From contig NC_134377.1 of NCBI RefSeq assembly GCF_035582795.1, forward strand, positions 18,810,501-18,874,500: DNA of 64,000 nt. Reading direction: 5' to 3'. This stretch comes from Mycteria americana (taxonomy: Eukaryota; Chordata; Aves; Ciconiiformes; Ciconiidae). Every line of letters begins with the position of its first letter. Position 1 is the stretch's first letter. The notes under the pieces are model-generated. The model ran no database searches. It saw only the letters and a program-made list of their open reading frames with translations, and was not told the DNA's origin. Below, in pieces: positions 39,201 to 52,631 of the stretch. A program made the translations under genes and the position numbers.

Positions 39201-40837
39201 AACCCTCCAAAGAGGAACATGAAGACAAAGTCAGCCGTCCTTCCACGGAAGGAGCCTTCCTCTAGCATGCGGCAGTATCTGTACCTGAGAGCAGGAGAGA
39301 AGGGAGGGGTTGCAGTATAGGAAATTAACAGCTGACCACCCTGTGTCCCCACAGCATGACTTTATGGGAAATAAGGCAGCTGCAAGCTATTTCATCACAG
39401 GAAGCTGTCAGCCAGGTGTCCAAGCCCCAGAGCAGAACAGTGCAAACTTCACCTCAGACCACTGACACCAGGGAAAGAGAGAGGCATCTGCTGTGCTCCA
39501 GCCAGAGCTCACCCCAGGAAGGGACACTGCTCTCCAGCATGAGCCACAGCAGCACTGCCAGCTTCTTCAGCCTTTTGGCAGGGGCTGCCCTGCAGCAAGC
39601 AGAGATGGAGGTGCAGGGGGTGGCTACAGTTGTGGGGGGAATGGCTTCAATTCAGACCAAAAGACCCAAGGGAAGAATCCATAGCCCTAGACTACTGCCA
39701 AGATAAGTCAGCCTGGGGAGGAAGACTGACAGGGCAAATCACATCTAAGCCAAAAAGGGAGCAGAGAGCTTCACTGAGACCAAAGGATACAGAAATATCA
39801 TGTTGAAAAAGAAACTGAATCCCAGGGGCCCAAAAAAGAGGAAGTTGGTGATCAGCCTCCATATCTGAAAGAGAAGAGAGAGGAGGGAAGAAAAGGAGGT
39901 GGACAGACAGGTCTCTCCCCATCACATGTAGAGCAGCCCATCACTCTATCCACTAGGGATGCCCAGTCATGCACCTGTCCACTCAGAACTACCCCAGGAC
40001 ACCAGAGAGCTGCACCACCTCCAAGTGGGACCTCCCTCCATTGCCCACATCAGAGTGCCTTGCCCTTCCAGGTGTGGGAAAAAAGATTTCTCTACTTTTC
40101 TGGAAGGGACAAACAGCCACAATTCAGCACCCAGAGCCAAAGTAAATCACTGTTCATGCTTCTCTACAACAAAGCCTTCCCCACCCAGCCTTACATCAGC
40201 TGGCCAAACATCCCAGTGTCACAGAATAGGAAGAGATAGGTTTTGAGTAGAGGAAAAAAGGAAATGCCAAGATAGTGTATGGCAGGGAAAGGCTGGAAGA
40301 AGCTATCTCCATCCAGGCATCTGTGACAAGAGGGGACACCATGCTGGCAACCCAGCTCCCACCAACAGAGAAGGTTAGAGTAGCGGGAAAGAAGCCCCTT
40401 GGGGATCATATGGCACTCCCTGACCACCCTGGGGAGCGGGACACCCAGGGTCCAGCCTGTCCCACCCACCCCCTGCTGGGAAGGGGCAAGAGGGGCCCCA
40501 AAGCCCAGGCAAGGCCTCACCTGGAACTTCCTGAAGATGAGGTCGGGGTTGAAGTACAGCTGGAAGGGGGTGATGAACTCCAGCTGCTGTGAGAGACAGG
40601 CAGAGCAGCTGCCACCCGCTGCCGGGCACCCGCTGCCCTCAGCCAGCCCCCTGGCTCCCCCACCACAGCACAGCACAGCACCCCCTCCGGGACCCTGACC
40701 TCCCCGCCACAGCCTCCCCCCGCAGGGACCCCGCGCGCCCTCACCACGGCGGCGGTGGTGAGCACGCAGGCAGTGGTGTAGGCCCGCGTCACGGCCGGCA
40801 TGCCCAGGTACTCCTGCGCGAAGCCCTGGTACGCCAT
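36239..40837 (-). CDS. DERL3: Derlin-3, ER-associated degradation channel subunit, seven coding exons
   Basis: Rhomboid-like pseudoprotease of the ER membrane. Derlins partner with HRD1/SEL1L and p97 to move misfolded glycoproteins to the cytosol. Minus-strand exons in coding order: 40837-40745, 40586-40521, 39864-39791, 39284-39191, 37695-37500, 36998-36908, 36353-36239. All junctions keep phase and give 242 aa (human is about 235). Visible features: [20 protein letters not shown] start; derlin WR motif in [34 protein letters not shown]; the hydrophobic segments; [18 protein letters not shown]. The tail ends [17 protein letters not shown] and lacks the C-terminal SHP box that recruits p97 in Derlin-1 and -2. 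That lack, with the position next to SMARCB1, points to DERL3 rather than DERL2. Confidence 0.93.
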
Positions 40838-41600
40838 GGCGCACAGCGACAGCGCCCAGCCGCGCCGCGGGCCCTTTAACACCCCCCCACGCGCCGCCGC
40901 CGCTGCCACGCCCCCGCGGGCCGCGCCCGGCCAATCCCGACGCGACAGGCGGCGCGAGCTGGCCAATCGGAGTGCGCCTCATGCCCTCGGCCTCCACCCG
41001 CCGCCAACCCGGAATGGACCCGCCGCAGCAGGTGACGGGGCGGGGAGGGGGAGAGCCCCTGGGGTGCCGCCCCCTGAAGGCGGGGCGAGCCTCCCGTAGC
41101 CAATGGCAGCGGGCAGTCCCAGTGACAGGTGGCTGAGGGAAGGCGGGGAAGGGAAAAAGCAGGTCACGTGCCCCCCAGGAGACGGCCAATCAGGGGGAGA
41201 GAAGGGTGAAACATGGAGGCTGGGGTGGGCCAGTGGGGCGTGGCTGCGGGTGCGCGCGCTGCACGTGGGCCTGCGCGGGGTGGGGCAGTGCCTGGCCCCG
41301 GCCTCCCTGGGCCGCGGGGCTCGCTGCGCCCGGTCTGCGGGCGGTGACCTGCCTGGCGGTGGAAGCCTCCGGCTGGTTCCTGCGCCGGCTGAGGGAGCTG
41401 CAGGGCGCTCGGCTGTGGTCCCCCGCGGCCGGCCCCGCGGCGTGCGAGAGCTGGGAGCTGTCAGCGGGTTATTCCTGCGACCCGAGCACACCTGGTTGCT
41501 TGAAGGGAGAGGGACGCGCTGCTGAGAGCTGGACCGTGAAAAAGGGCAGCTGTGCGAGTGCCTCAGCTGGTGTGCCAGGTGCTTGACTGGTCAAAAGGGG
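40600..41600. promoter_or_regulatory. DERL3: CpG-island promoter of DERL3, possibly bidirectional
   Basis: The sequence is CpG-rich on both sides of the DERL3 start. Four CCAAT boxes lie on the plus strand (40931-40935, 40963-40967, 41100-41104, 41186-41190), and two CACGTG boxes lie at 41165-41170 and 41262-41267. Paired NF-Y and ACGT-core sites suit a gene induced by the unfolded protein response. However, no exact ERSE (CCAAT-N9-CCACG) is present. The island extends about 700 bp beyond the DERL3 start, so a divergent plus-strand transcript, perhaps a far upstream first exon of the SLC2A11-like gene, is possible but unproven. Confidence 0.65.
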
Positions 41601-44600
41601 CTTCCCTTTGCTAATGCACAATGGGCTTTGGGTTTTTAGTAATTCACGCTAAAGCCTCTGTTTCCTCTTGGTTGGAGCAACGAGGCGCTTCCCTGCGCTG
41701 TGCGAGATCGCACCAGGCAGTGCAAGGGTGCTCGAAGAAGCCGAGAGGCGGCGTGGTTCTGCCAGGTGCAGTGGGTCGGGTGCTGGCTGAGGGATGCCTT
41801 GGGAAATGGTGACAGCATTTGCATTCAGGTCTCGAGGAGAAAGCCGAGTCTCTCTGCTCCCTGCACAACTGTATCAAATACATTACAGAACGCTCTTTGG
41901 AAGGATGATCTGATAAAGGTCTGCATAAACCTGACATCCTCTACTCTCGTGCTGATTATGCTTTCCAGAGCTGTCTGCTGTGCTCAGGAGTCAGGTCTAA
42001 AGTTACAGCCACCCTGGTTTCAGACAGAGGAATGGGCCTGGTGTTGGGTTTCTGCAGCAGAAGGTTAAGCTGTCATCAGAGCCTTAATGAGCCCTGAGAT
42101 TTCCCTTTAAACCCTCAGTTAATGGGAAATGAAATCACCGGCAGGGGAGGGAGTCTTTGTGTTTTCCACCACCTTCACCCTGGCTGCCCTTTGATGAAGA
42201 ACAAAACCCAGCTGGAAGATGAGGGGGCAGAGGTTAAAGCAACATGTGAGGGAGAGAGGGGAGAAGACAAGAGACTGGTGGGCAACCTGTAAGACCAGGG
42301 GATGGGTTCCTGAGTGCCCCGGGTGCTGTGGTGCTCAGAGCCTTCTCTGACCTGGCTGCTCTGGGGGGAAGGAGAAACCTCTCTAGGTCAGAGCTGCATT
42401 AGGGATACTGGGAATGGGGTCGAGGGGGGAGCTTGGACCTTGAACTGCAGCAGTGTCAATAAGCTTGGCTGTGCTGTTACAGGCTTTTGGTGGGAGTTGG
42501 GATGGATGTGAGAGCTCTGGCAGGTGAGAAGAGCTGAGCTTACAAGAAAAGACAACTCCTCTTCAGGGCCAGGAGCTCTGCAAAGGGCTGCCCATATTCG
42601 TGTGGCTATTTCAGCCCAAATGCCCCGCTGCTGCCGCTTGGCCCTTCAGCATGCCACAGAGCTTGCAGTCCCAGAAGAAGGGGCAACTGAGTCAAAGAAC
42701 TGAAAGTGAATAAATGAATAACAAATGAAATAAGTGAATAAATATCTTGCTCCTTTGCATGCGGGATTAGAGGTTTCCTATCTGCTCTTACTGCCTGCAG
42801 GCAATGCCAGCCAGAAGCTGGCAAGCACTGTGATTCCTGCCCATTCCTTGTTTGAATGAAGGCTGGAGATGAAGATTGGGAGCCCCTCTACTGGAAGGAG
42901 GTCATCATCCTGGAGCTCAGTCTCACTAGCTCCACAGAGATGAGAAGCCAAATGATCAATCCCACTTACTCCCTGTGGAGAACTATATGCAAAGCAGACA
43001 TTGCATGAAATCTTAAAAAAAAAAAGTAATCAGTTTCTAATTTTTCTTGTTTTCCCTTATTTGCTAGCCAAAAGTGGAGAACACTACTTGTCCAGGCTTC
43101 TACTTAAGGCCTTCTTTTCTAAGATTCATGGGGGGAAGGGGGAGAAGCGATGAAATGTGTTGGGAAGCTCACCATCTCACACTGGAAGAGGCCAAACAAA
43201 TCTCAGTGACACCCCCAGTTCCGAGGCTGCTTTCTGCCCATGATCTCACTCCTTTCGGAGCTCAGCCAAGCTGACTTCATACGCTACAGTATTTTCTTGC
43301 CACTGTGGATTCATTTGGCTTTTGATTTAAAAATATATCTACTTCCTGAAAGGGAATGGTTTTGCACATACGCAGTCACAGACTGCTGCTGGACCCTCCT
43401 GTTACCTCTGTTTTTGTTTTCCCTGTTTCTGGGGTGATTTTAAGGAACATGCAGGCATTTGCCTGGGTTGCATGTAACAGGGTTAACCCTGCAACAGATA
43501 CTCAACAGCTTCCTGTCTCAGTTTCTGCAAACCAAAGTTAGAAACTCTGCAAAGAGTTAGAAAACAAAGAAAAATCTATTAACCCTCCCCATGAGTTAAA
43601 CAGCACATAAACCTCAAGAAGGCACATGAGCAAAGATAAATGGGCTGTTGCAGCATTCATCTCTTTTGTTTGTAGTAAATTATTGTGTGTAATTCTTGTT
43701 TCCTGTCCATAAATGCCGGAGGAACTTGAAGACATGCAATCCATTCTAATTTAGTAAAGACAAAAAGAACTCCTTTTGAGCCCATCTGGAACTCGTTTTT
43801 ATCATAATTGTTTTGGGCTCAGTAACCAGTTCAAGATCTAACTGCCCTCACTAATTGTTTCAAGAATAAACAGATGCTTTGTTTAAAGGCAGCAGCTCCC
43901 ATTTTGCCCAGCACAGCACTCTCTGGGGTTGCAGGATGAAAGGAGCTGTGCGCCATGTCAGCAGAGGCCTTTAACGAGCATTGGCACCCTTAGCAGGGGT
44001 GCTCACCTCCGTCAGCAGCTGATGGGGCAGGAAACCAGCCCCTGGCCACGCACTTGATGAGTGTCCAGCCGGTGGCATTTGCCCTCTGCTCTATAACACC
44101 ATTGACATTTTGTTTCATGGTCATCTGATGACCTTTTGCAACATGTCCTACTGTGACAAGTCATACCTGGCCTGAGGAAACATAGGCACCTCCTCCAGCT
44201 GGGCTATAAGGCACACAACCGAGAGAGTTCATTCCCTGGCCACCTCACCCCAAGCCCCTTGGCTGGAGTAATGCTCCATGCCCCCGCAGCAGAGCCCCAA
44301 TTCTTTTCTTCATTTGAGAACAAAGGTACACCACCCCCCACCTCCCCCCAACTCTGAGAGAGTCCCCCCACCAGGATGTGAGGCTGTGCGAGCTCTGCAC
44401 AAAGTCTCACCCACCCTAGTGCTCCCCAGGACATGCCATACCTGAGATCTCTGTTAGCCCTGGTGTACAAGAGGCCGCTGCATGACATGCACCGGCCCTA
44501 GGAACACATTAGAAAGAGCACAGCACTGAGCTCCCTTACAGGTGAGCCACAACAGCCAGAGGGACCTTACTGGAGGTTATTTCAGCTCTCGGACTCAGTC

Positions 44601-47600
44601 CTCGCTGGCATGGACAACAGGTGCCAAGAGCTCCAGATCCACCACAGAGTAGTTACTAAGAGTTTCTGCTCCAGTTTTGGAAACAAGGCTCTGTGAACCC
44701 GCTGTGCATAGATAAGCTGTGTAATCATAACTGCCTGAGGCACTGGAAATGTTTACTTTTCAATGTTTAATGGCCATATATAAATTCTTTCTCCTTCATT
44801 GAAGGATTTCCTGTCCCAATCAGCTAACTCTACAGTGTGATGGCTAAAGTCAGGAGAAAGTGAATCATACGGAATTGGATGGGGTTTTTTATTTGTTTGC
44901 TTGTTAGAAAGAAACTAAAGATAGCACTTAGAGCTCAGCCCTCCAAGGACATGTGGTTTGCACAGGGTTTGCTGTAAATCAAAGTTTATGTTATTTTTAT
45001 TTCCTAGGTTTTTTTAGTTCAAAAATATAGCTTTACATCTGGCATATCATGAGAAAGAAGACCTCACCTAAATCTCCTTGAGCAGAGCCTGGTCACATAT
45101 CCAAATAAAGCACCTCTTCCAAAACAGCCTCTGATCATGAGTTGAAGACATCGAGCAGGAAAACGTCTGTCTCTTTGCAGTTATTTTTTTCCAGTGCTTA
45201 ATCATTCTTGTTAAATTCTTCTGCCTTGTGATGTGTCTGCTACACCATAGGTTGCCTCCCACAGCTGTCAGTGGGGAATATCCGTCAAGGGCCTTTATTT
45301 TGTAATATCCATTTCATAAGCAGTGTGGCCAAATCAACAGGAGAACTGAAAAACAATGCTTGTTTCTTATAAAAAGAGGTCTATGTTCAGGTGCACAAGA
45401 GCAGAGCGTACAACTCGGCATGCTGTCAGCTATTGAAGGCTCCTGCAAGGAGTCAGAAACCATATTTGTACTTTGGTTTTCACCAGAGGCAGGACTACTT
45501 GTCCTAGTTCAGGTGCCTCTCCATGAGCCACGGGACACCTCTAATAAAAAGCGCTGTCTGAAGTGAGTGTTAAATAAGAAATCAGGACGAGTCTGACACT
45601 TCGACACTGCGGCATATATCTTCCTCTCCTCTGACGGGAACATTTGCCGACATTTACTGGCATTTGGCAGAGGCTAAACTCTCTTCTCTTGCACACAGGA
45701 ACAGAGATTTTGTTCCACCAAACAGTTTGTTCTCTCTGGCCTTCAGGTCACCCAGTTTCAACGAACTGCCTGCATCAGTGCCTGACACAAAGAAGGAAGG
45801 AAAGGGAATAGTTCAGCCACAGCATGACCTACAGCTCACAATGGACTGAGAAAAGGGTATTTCAATTATTTTTAGTATTTTGGGCTTTCTCAGTTTTCCC
45901 AGAGAAGCTCTATTGCTTATCAGGAGGATGGAAATGCAGACCGCTGATCCAACACACAGAACATAGAGCCTGACATCCAAAAATCCTAGCTGGTAAAGAA
46001 AAGCAGCTAGATCCTTTGGCTGTATCAGCCCTCGTGTCCTCAGAAGACTCGGCTCCCATGTATCGCCACTGGTCTGGAAAGCATCCCAGTGACTCTGTGT
46101 GGTGGCAGAAGCTCTGTCAGCATTGGGTCCCTGCCCTGAGAAACATCTGCAATGAAGCCCATTTCCTGAAGATCTCATACAGTGTCTTGAACTTACATAA
46201 ATTGTGGTTTTTTTCTAAGGAACATTAGTGAACAGAATAATGGTGTCACAGCAGGGCGCTCATTTTCTACAAAGAAAATCTGTTTTAACAGCTAAGTTCC
46301 ATAAACACTGCTTTCACCATAAAAACAGCAGACCTGCTGGCTGTTTCTTGAGAAAGCTGCTTATTTGTTGATGATGTTATTTGTCTTCTGTATTCTAAGC
46401 GAGTCCTGCAAGAGTCAGGACAAGCAGACAGAGGTATTTCGTATTTCACTGTGATGGTCCTTACAGGAAAGAGAGAAGGGTTTACAGAAATAGCCAGGCT
46501 AGAGCTTGGGAACAGCTCCAAATCTCTCCTGCAATTTACAGTGTAGTGTTTGTAGGCAGAATTCCTCCTGTAGATACAAGCCTCACAGGTTGAAATGGGG
46601 CCCCTTTTCTCCTCTTGCAGTGTCATTGCAGTTGGTCCAGGGGTTGGTTCATCCTGGGGTGAAAACACTCTAAAACATAGGAGCCTCCCAGTGCATGGCA
46701 GATCAAAGAGCGTGTGTTGATGGTGTTCCCTAATGGTAGGATTACTACTTATTCCTGCAGTCAGGTAATTACAGGCAGAGGCTGCCATCACATTCTCCAA
46801 ATAACTACTCTCCCATGCTCATGGCATCATATTTCACCTAGATTATGATGGGTTTGAGTTCAGTGAAAAAGTATGTGAGGGAAGAGGGTGGTAGGTCCCC
46901 ACGGTGGTGCTGGGAACCTGCCGGGTTTATGTGAAGGCTCCCAAAGCCAAGAGTTTGAGTAACTGCAGTGCGGTGGTTGTACCCTGGTGACAGATCCCGA
47001 GACTGGAGATTTCTCATGTACACCAACTGCGACTCTGAAATTGTGAGAACTTATCCTAAGGACTGAACATTGGGAATGTTGGTTTTTTTTAAGGTGCAGC
47101 AGGAAGCCAGTTAGAAACAACCAATGTGAACACCTGTCAGCCCCAAAGCACGAGTCATATAGATGCTATGTAGGAGAAAAAAAGTCTATCCATCCACTCC
47201 TCAACAAGGTGGCTGTTACTAGAAGAGACTTAGGACAACCTCCAGGAACTCCCACTTCCAAGTAGCCAGCTGCACACACAGATCTAGCCATAGCAACAGC
47301 CAATTTATGCCCTTTCTGGAACAGGGAGGCTTGTGAGCAGCCTGTGCTACAGTCCAGGGCATTTCACTGCCTACCCACAGCACTTCACCCATCTCTTGGA
47401 GCTGCCATAAGCTCACCTGCTATTTCCCTTCTCTGACCAGAAACTTCCATAGGCAGTTGCTTCACTTCATTGCAGAGCTTGCAAACTCTCTGGTTTAACC
47501 ACCACATAAAAGCACCAGGAATGAATGTTCGCTCATTCTGCCCTTGTGCATTGGTGTCCAGTGCCTCTAGGATTTCCTTTGGACTGTGACGAATACTGCC

Positions 47601-49450
47601 TTCATCTTCTGTAAACAGATTAATGTGCACATATTTGCCTTGGAAAAATAAGACAATGCAATGGTCTAAGTGGGCAGTCCTTGACCAGGTCATTGCAGAA
47701 AGATGTATTTCTATGTTTGACTGCAACAGAAATGAGACAGATGGGTCAGATTCATGGTACTCAGGCCCAAGGAACAGATGGAGACCAGACTGCCTGGGTG
47801 AGCTGCATTCCTTTGCCTCTTATCCAACTAGAGACACGCTTTGACATGTTGGCCTCTGTCTAAGGAGCTAGAAATGGAGTAATCCTCATCTACCTCACAG
47901 CCTCCCATGACACATCTCAGTGACTAGAACAACCAGGGACACTCCACCTGGTAGTCACAGGCTGAAACTCCTGTACACCATCACCTGAGGGGACAAAGAC
48001 CTGCAGTAGGTGGTCCCTGCTTAAAAGATGCTAGGAGAAAGGAGAAGCTCTTGCCTAACACAGGATATGTGTTTTTCTTCCTGGAAGAGATCTACCCAAA
48101 CCTGTCTCATTCAGAACAGACAGCAAGAAGAAACTAGAGCTTTCCTTTTTGAATGTATTACTGTTCTTGATACATGCTGCCTAAACTATACATCAGTGGC
48201 TGTTAACTTGTACAGTTACGTACAGTTATGTCTATTTCCCCAGTGAACAAGTTATCGTTTGGGAAGCTGTTAGAAGTAGTCCTCTGACCCTTGCCACATG
48301 CCACAGGCAGCAAACTGCTGGCATGTTGGATTCAGAGCCTAATACAGGAAATTTTGTACTTTTCCTGCCACTTAGTGGCTGCAGCTGATGCAGCACCACA
48401 TCCCTACTTACACGTTCATAAGAGAATCCTTCTGCGATGTGGAACAGGTTTACATTTCTGTACAGGTGTAGTAAAACTTCAGTAGGGACAAAGAGGCATT
48501 TTTAAAAAAGTTTCACTTATTTTGAATACTTTGAAATCTGTCAGGCCCCCCGCAAATTGCACTCTGCAGGATGAAAGGATGTTAAAATACCATGATTACT
48601 CCTAAAGGCCAGATACTATGTGAAATAGCAGCTGTACTATTATTGCTGGCAATGCAATATGCCTCCACCTTCACTGGGCCCCATCTCTAGGATTCATGAG
48701 GATACACCATTTCTCACTGCTGGGCAGCGCCTTTCTATTTTATGGAAAGAAGCAAGCCTGTCACTGCTGTTACTGCCACCTTGCTGTCTTCTGTAGCTTA
48801 CATGGAAAAGGGAAACATTTCTGGAACAATAAGCAACTGAGCCAAAACCATTACACAAGGCCTGTCAGCTACTCTGTCCCAATTAAATGATGGGTAGTTA
48901 ACAAGGGAAGAGTATAAAACTCACACGCTAGTGAAAGATAAGCCAAAAGACAAAGACGAAAAGTCACTGAAGAAGCCACTATTACAGTGGGGTGAAACCT
49001 TTTTGGCTCATTAGAATTTAGCTGGAGCCTCTCGGGGGTAGAGGAGGACCTTCTACTGCATACAGTTATTTGATTTTTAACCAAGATATTAAAAAAGAAC
49101 TGAGTTTCAATTTTGTACTCCCAGGGTGTGACATAAATCCATTGTATGAAGGCTCCTCCACCATGCCTCTGTGAACAACTATGGTGAAGCTCAGTTGATT
49201 CCTTAAGCAATGTCTCCCGAGCACAAAACCAGTTATAGTCCTTGGTATAATCAGCCCCCGTTGCCCTCAGAAGGGCTCTTCTCTCTGCCTTCTGAGGCTG
49301 TAGGGAGAAGAAGGCTTAAAGAACAGCAGGATAATGCTGTGCAAGAAGTTGTGACAACTCAAAACGAACTGAGAATATTTTGATCAGATACTCATTCTTC
49401 CCCAGCAGCCTAATCTCGCATGCCCACCTCAGCACTAGGTTTACCTGCAA

Positions 49451-49540
49451 TGCTACATATTATGTAGATATATTACATATTATGTAATATGCACTTTAAT
49501 ATAATATATAATGTAATACATATTATGTATTATACAATTT
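49451..49540. repeat. AT-rich palindromic microsatellite
   Basis: The words ACATATTATGTA, TAATATGC, TATAATATATAATG and ACATATTATGTATTAT recur in both orientations. This is an interrupted TA-type array able to fold on itself. It is typical of replication slippage in AT-rich spacer. Confidence 0.75.
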
Positions 49541-51084
49541 AGAAGCAAAAAAAGTCACACGGCATATGTAAAAGCAAAGCCCTCTGCCTCCTGTGAAATG
49601 AAAGCCAGAGATGATTGTTCAGTGATAAAACTGAGTGCTGTAAGCGTTGCTGTTTGCTCTATGCCAGGCTGTGGAGAGGGAACAGGACTGCAGCCTTCTG
49701 TGCATCAGTGTACAGTCCCTTGTCAGCAACAGCTGAATTGCCTGTATGTCACCTGGACATAGACAGGAGTACAGTGAAAAGGCTTGGCATAATGAGTGAT
49801 TTGAAAAGTTTGGGGTTTGTTCATTCCTGTCACTGACAGGACCAAGGGAAATAGTCTGGTTTGTCTTTCAGATCCTAGATTGGGTTCCAGGACAAATACA
49901 GTCAGAAAAAAAGCTGTAGTTTACTTCTGCTTTAATCACACTTAATCAGACAAGCGCTATCGGGCAACTGTGCCAGACGCTTTGAGAGGGAATTTCTGCC
50001 GTAAACCGTACTGGTCTTCAAGATAATTTAGGCAGCTCTGGATCTTGCAGAATCATTTCCCCAAACTGTCATGTACTTTCAAGAAAACTAATTGAGACCC
50101 CTTGCTAATGAATGTGCAGCCCCGTTTTGAGAATGTAAATCAGCTGGCAAAACACCTGCCAAGTCAAGTGTCTTATCCTAATGTAATGGGTGACTAAATA
50201 CACATTCCTATGCTGGAGATTTAAATAATCCTTTAGAGTACTGCTGAGAGTACCAGAGACTTTGGCAGACAGAGGAAAACCTACCAACGAGGATGAACAA
50301 GCTGCAGAGACTGGTAAAAACCATCTATTTTACTATTATCATTGACAGATAGGGTTTTTTTTAATTTGAATTTTTATAAGGCTGTGTAAGTACTATCAGG
50401 TTCTTGTAGAATTATTTGTCCAACTCATCACAGTCCTTGGGATAAAGCTGACAGACTAATGGCTCTTCTGGCAGCTGCATGCCACCACAGTGGATGGGAC
50501 AATAGTGCAGAAGCCGGGTGTTAAGGAAGGTTTGGGAAGGTCACCTTGTAAATACAGCTCAGCTCTGAGCACAGAACTGTTTGGTGGCTCCTGAAGGGAG
50601 AAGCAAACCATTTTCCCTTAGCTCATGGCCACAAAAGAGCTCTGTGATACAGGACCTGATAGGGGATGTAGTCTATGATGAAAGCAGGGAAATGAGCAGG
50701 AGGAGTGTTACATCCCTAGGCATTGTGATTAAAAAAAGAAATGTGCTATTGTAGGGAGAGGAAATCTCTCTCACTTGGAGAACTAGAATAACTGGGAAGA
50801 GCAGAGATACCAGGTGCACGATCCTTAGATCAGGTCTCAGTAACAAGACAGGAAAGTGGTGTAGCCAAGGAAAGTGCAAGCAAAACGTACCCACTTCTAA
50901 CTGGGACAGGAGAGAGCTCAGCCTCTTCTTGCTGCAGGGTTGGAACAGTCTGGCTTCATTTCTGTCCTGGGACAGCGTCCTGTCTCAGGCTGGTATGGAA
51001 GTTATTTATAAGAAAAGGCTTTGAGGAAAGGAAAAATCTGATATTATTTGAATTTGTGATTCACAGCTTGCCAGTCACAGGATC

Positions 51085-51165
51085 CCACATATAGATGGGG
51101 AAATCAAAGGCACAGGCACAAAATAGGTGTGAACTGACAAGGATGTGGGGGGGTGACACAGAGAG
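51085..51165 (+). repeat. Possible MIR-type SINE remnant
   Basis: ATAGATGGGGAAATCAAAGG, then GGCACA, TGTGAACTGACAAGG and GGTGACACAGAGAG follow the recalled MIR order (acagatggggaaactgaggcac, then gtgacttgcc, then aaggtcacacag). Many changes suggest an old copy. Tentative. Confidence 0.4.
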
Positions 51166-52631
51166 AGACCAACCAACAGGGTGGTGTGGCTGCAACGAGG
51201 AGGGGATGTTCACTGATGGTGAGGTGAACATGGAGACATGATGCTGCTGACATTCATCTGTGCTCCTCTACAGAAGCTGTAGGTCAATTTGAAGGCAGAG
51301 TCACACAGGAAAGTGTCCAGGCAATAGTGGCAAGAATGACCTGAGGCTTACAAACATGACAAAGGAGGAAAGATCAACAAAACTGTTTGGAAAGTTTCTA
51401 CACAGTGTCCACACTGTGGCTCTCCACAGTTAGCCCCAGTGTTGTTCTGATGTGGGGCACCCATTTATACTATAACATTCAGGGCATCCTACTGCAAGGG
51501 GAAAAAAGATGCGTGTTTTTTGCTTGCAAGCCTGCCAGTGAGCTCTCAGTTCCCATACTTTGTCAGCCAGGGCAGCTTGTTATACACCCTTCAGAAAGGC
51601 AAGAGACCTCACTTTTATATCAACACCTTGATGCCGTTATGCTGCACGAAGCAGCACATGCCTGTGCTTCCGAAGGCATAGCAGCGGTGTTAGACGGCAA
51701 TATAAGCAATAGGCAATACTGATGAAGAAATGACCTCAAGGAGACCAGAACACAGCACGGGACCCACTGCCTGCCGCTTATGTCACCCATATCATAATAC
51801 TGAAAATGTAGGAAAATATTCTGGCTGAATACACAATTAGAGACTGCTAAACACAAGAATGTGTAGGAACAACTGTCTAATGAGAAAGTTCAGCAGAGAG
51901 ACATTGTCTGCTCTGTACAACATGTGAAGCAGCATAGGAAAGGCACTCTGTTTTAAACTAAAATATATGTCTTTACCATGAAAAGGTAGAAGAAATAGCA
52001 TGCCAATGAATCAGAAATGCGCTGGATATAAATGGCCATGAGAAAATCCCCCATACCACAGAGAAGCTCCGTCCAATAGAGCTTAGCTAGAAATGAGACA
52101 GAAGTCATTGAACTTTGGCAATGCTTCTTGAATAATTCATCATGCGAGTACAGGTTTCTGTAATGAATTGATTTAATTGAAGCAATAACATCAGTCTCTA
52201 CCAGTATTTACTGGTTTTGCACTGACTTTTTGTAAGCATACATGTTGAATATTAAACCAAAGACACTTGCAGGCCTTTGCCCCAAAGCAGTCCCAAATTG
52301 TGAATGGCAATTAATTACTAATGCTATTCTGCAGCAGAGGGAGATAGTTTAAAAATCTGGGGTTTTTTTCTGTCTTTGGCACCTCCCATTTTACGACAAC
52401 ATTCGTAGCCTATTCTAATCTTCACACCACTCAAAGTGTGAATGGACCAAATGTCTGTGGCGCCATTTTATTCTGTGCAAGGAAGCCATCCATTTTCTAT
52501 CCACCTTCTTCAGCTTCAGAGCAAGGTTCTCATCCTGACAATATGTGCTGCTGGGATTAGAGGCACTTTCCAATATGGTTACAACATCTCCATCATCAAT
52601 GCTCCAACTTCAGTAAGTACTTCTAGTCTGA

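Larger units (their letters stand above)
41601..52440. other. Gene-poor interval upstream of the SLC2A11-like gene
   Basis: In these 10.8 kb I recognise no exon of a known protein family, no tRNA or rRNA gene and no intact mobile element. It holds an AT-rich palindromic microsatellite (about 49451-49540) and a possible MIR relic (about 51085-51165). The untranslated first exon and promoter of the SLC2A11-like gene may be here but cannot be placed from sequence alone. Confidence 0.55.

Noticed and set aside
40931-40981. ER stress response element in the DERL3 promoter
   Set aside because: The CCAAT boxes are present, but CCACG does not follow at nine bases in any of them.
40191-41189. 332-codon minus-strand frame
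   Set aside because: It runs through DERL3 exons 1 and 2, their intron and the CpG-rich promoter. GC-rich sequence has few stops, and only the spliced DERL3 exons match a known family.
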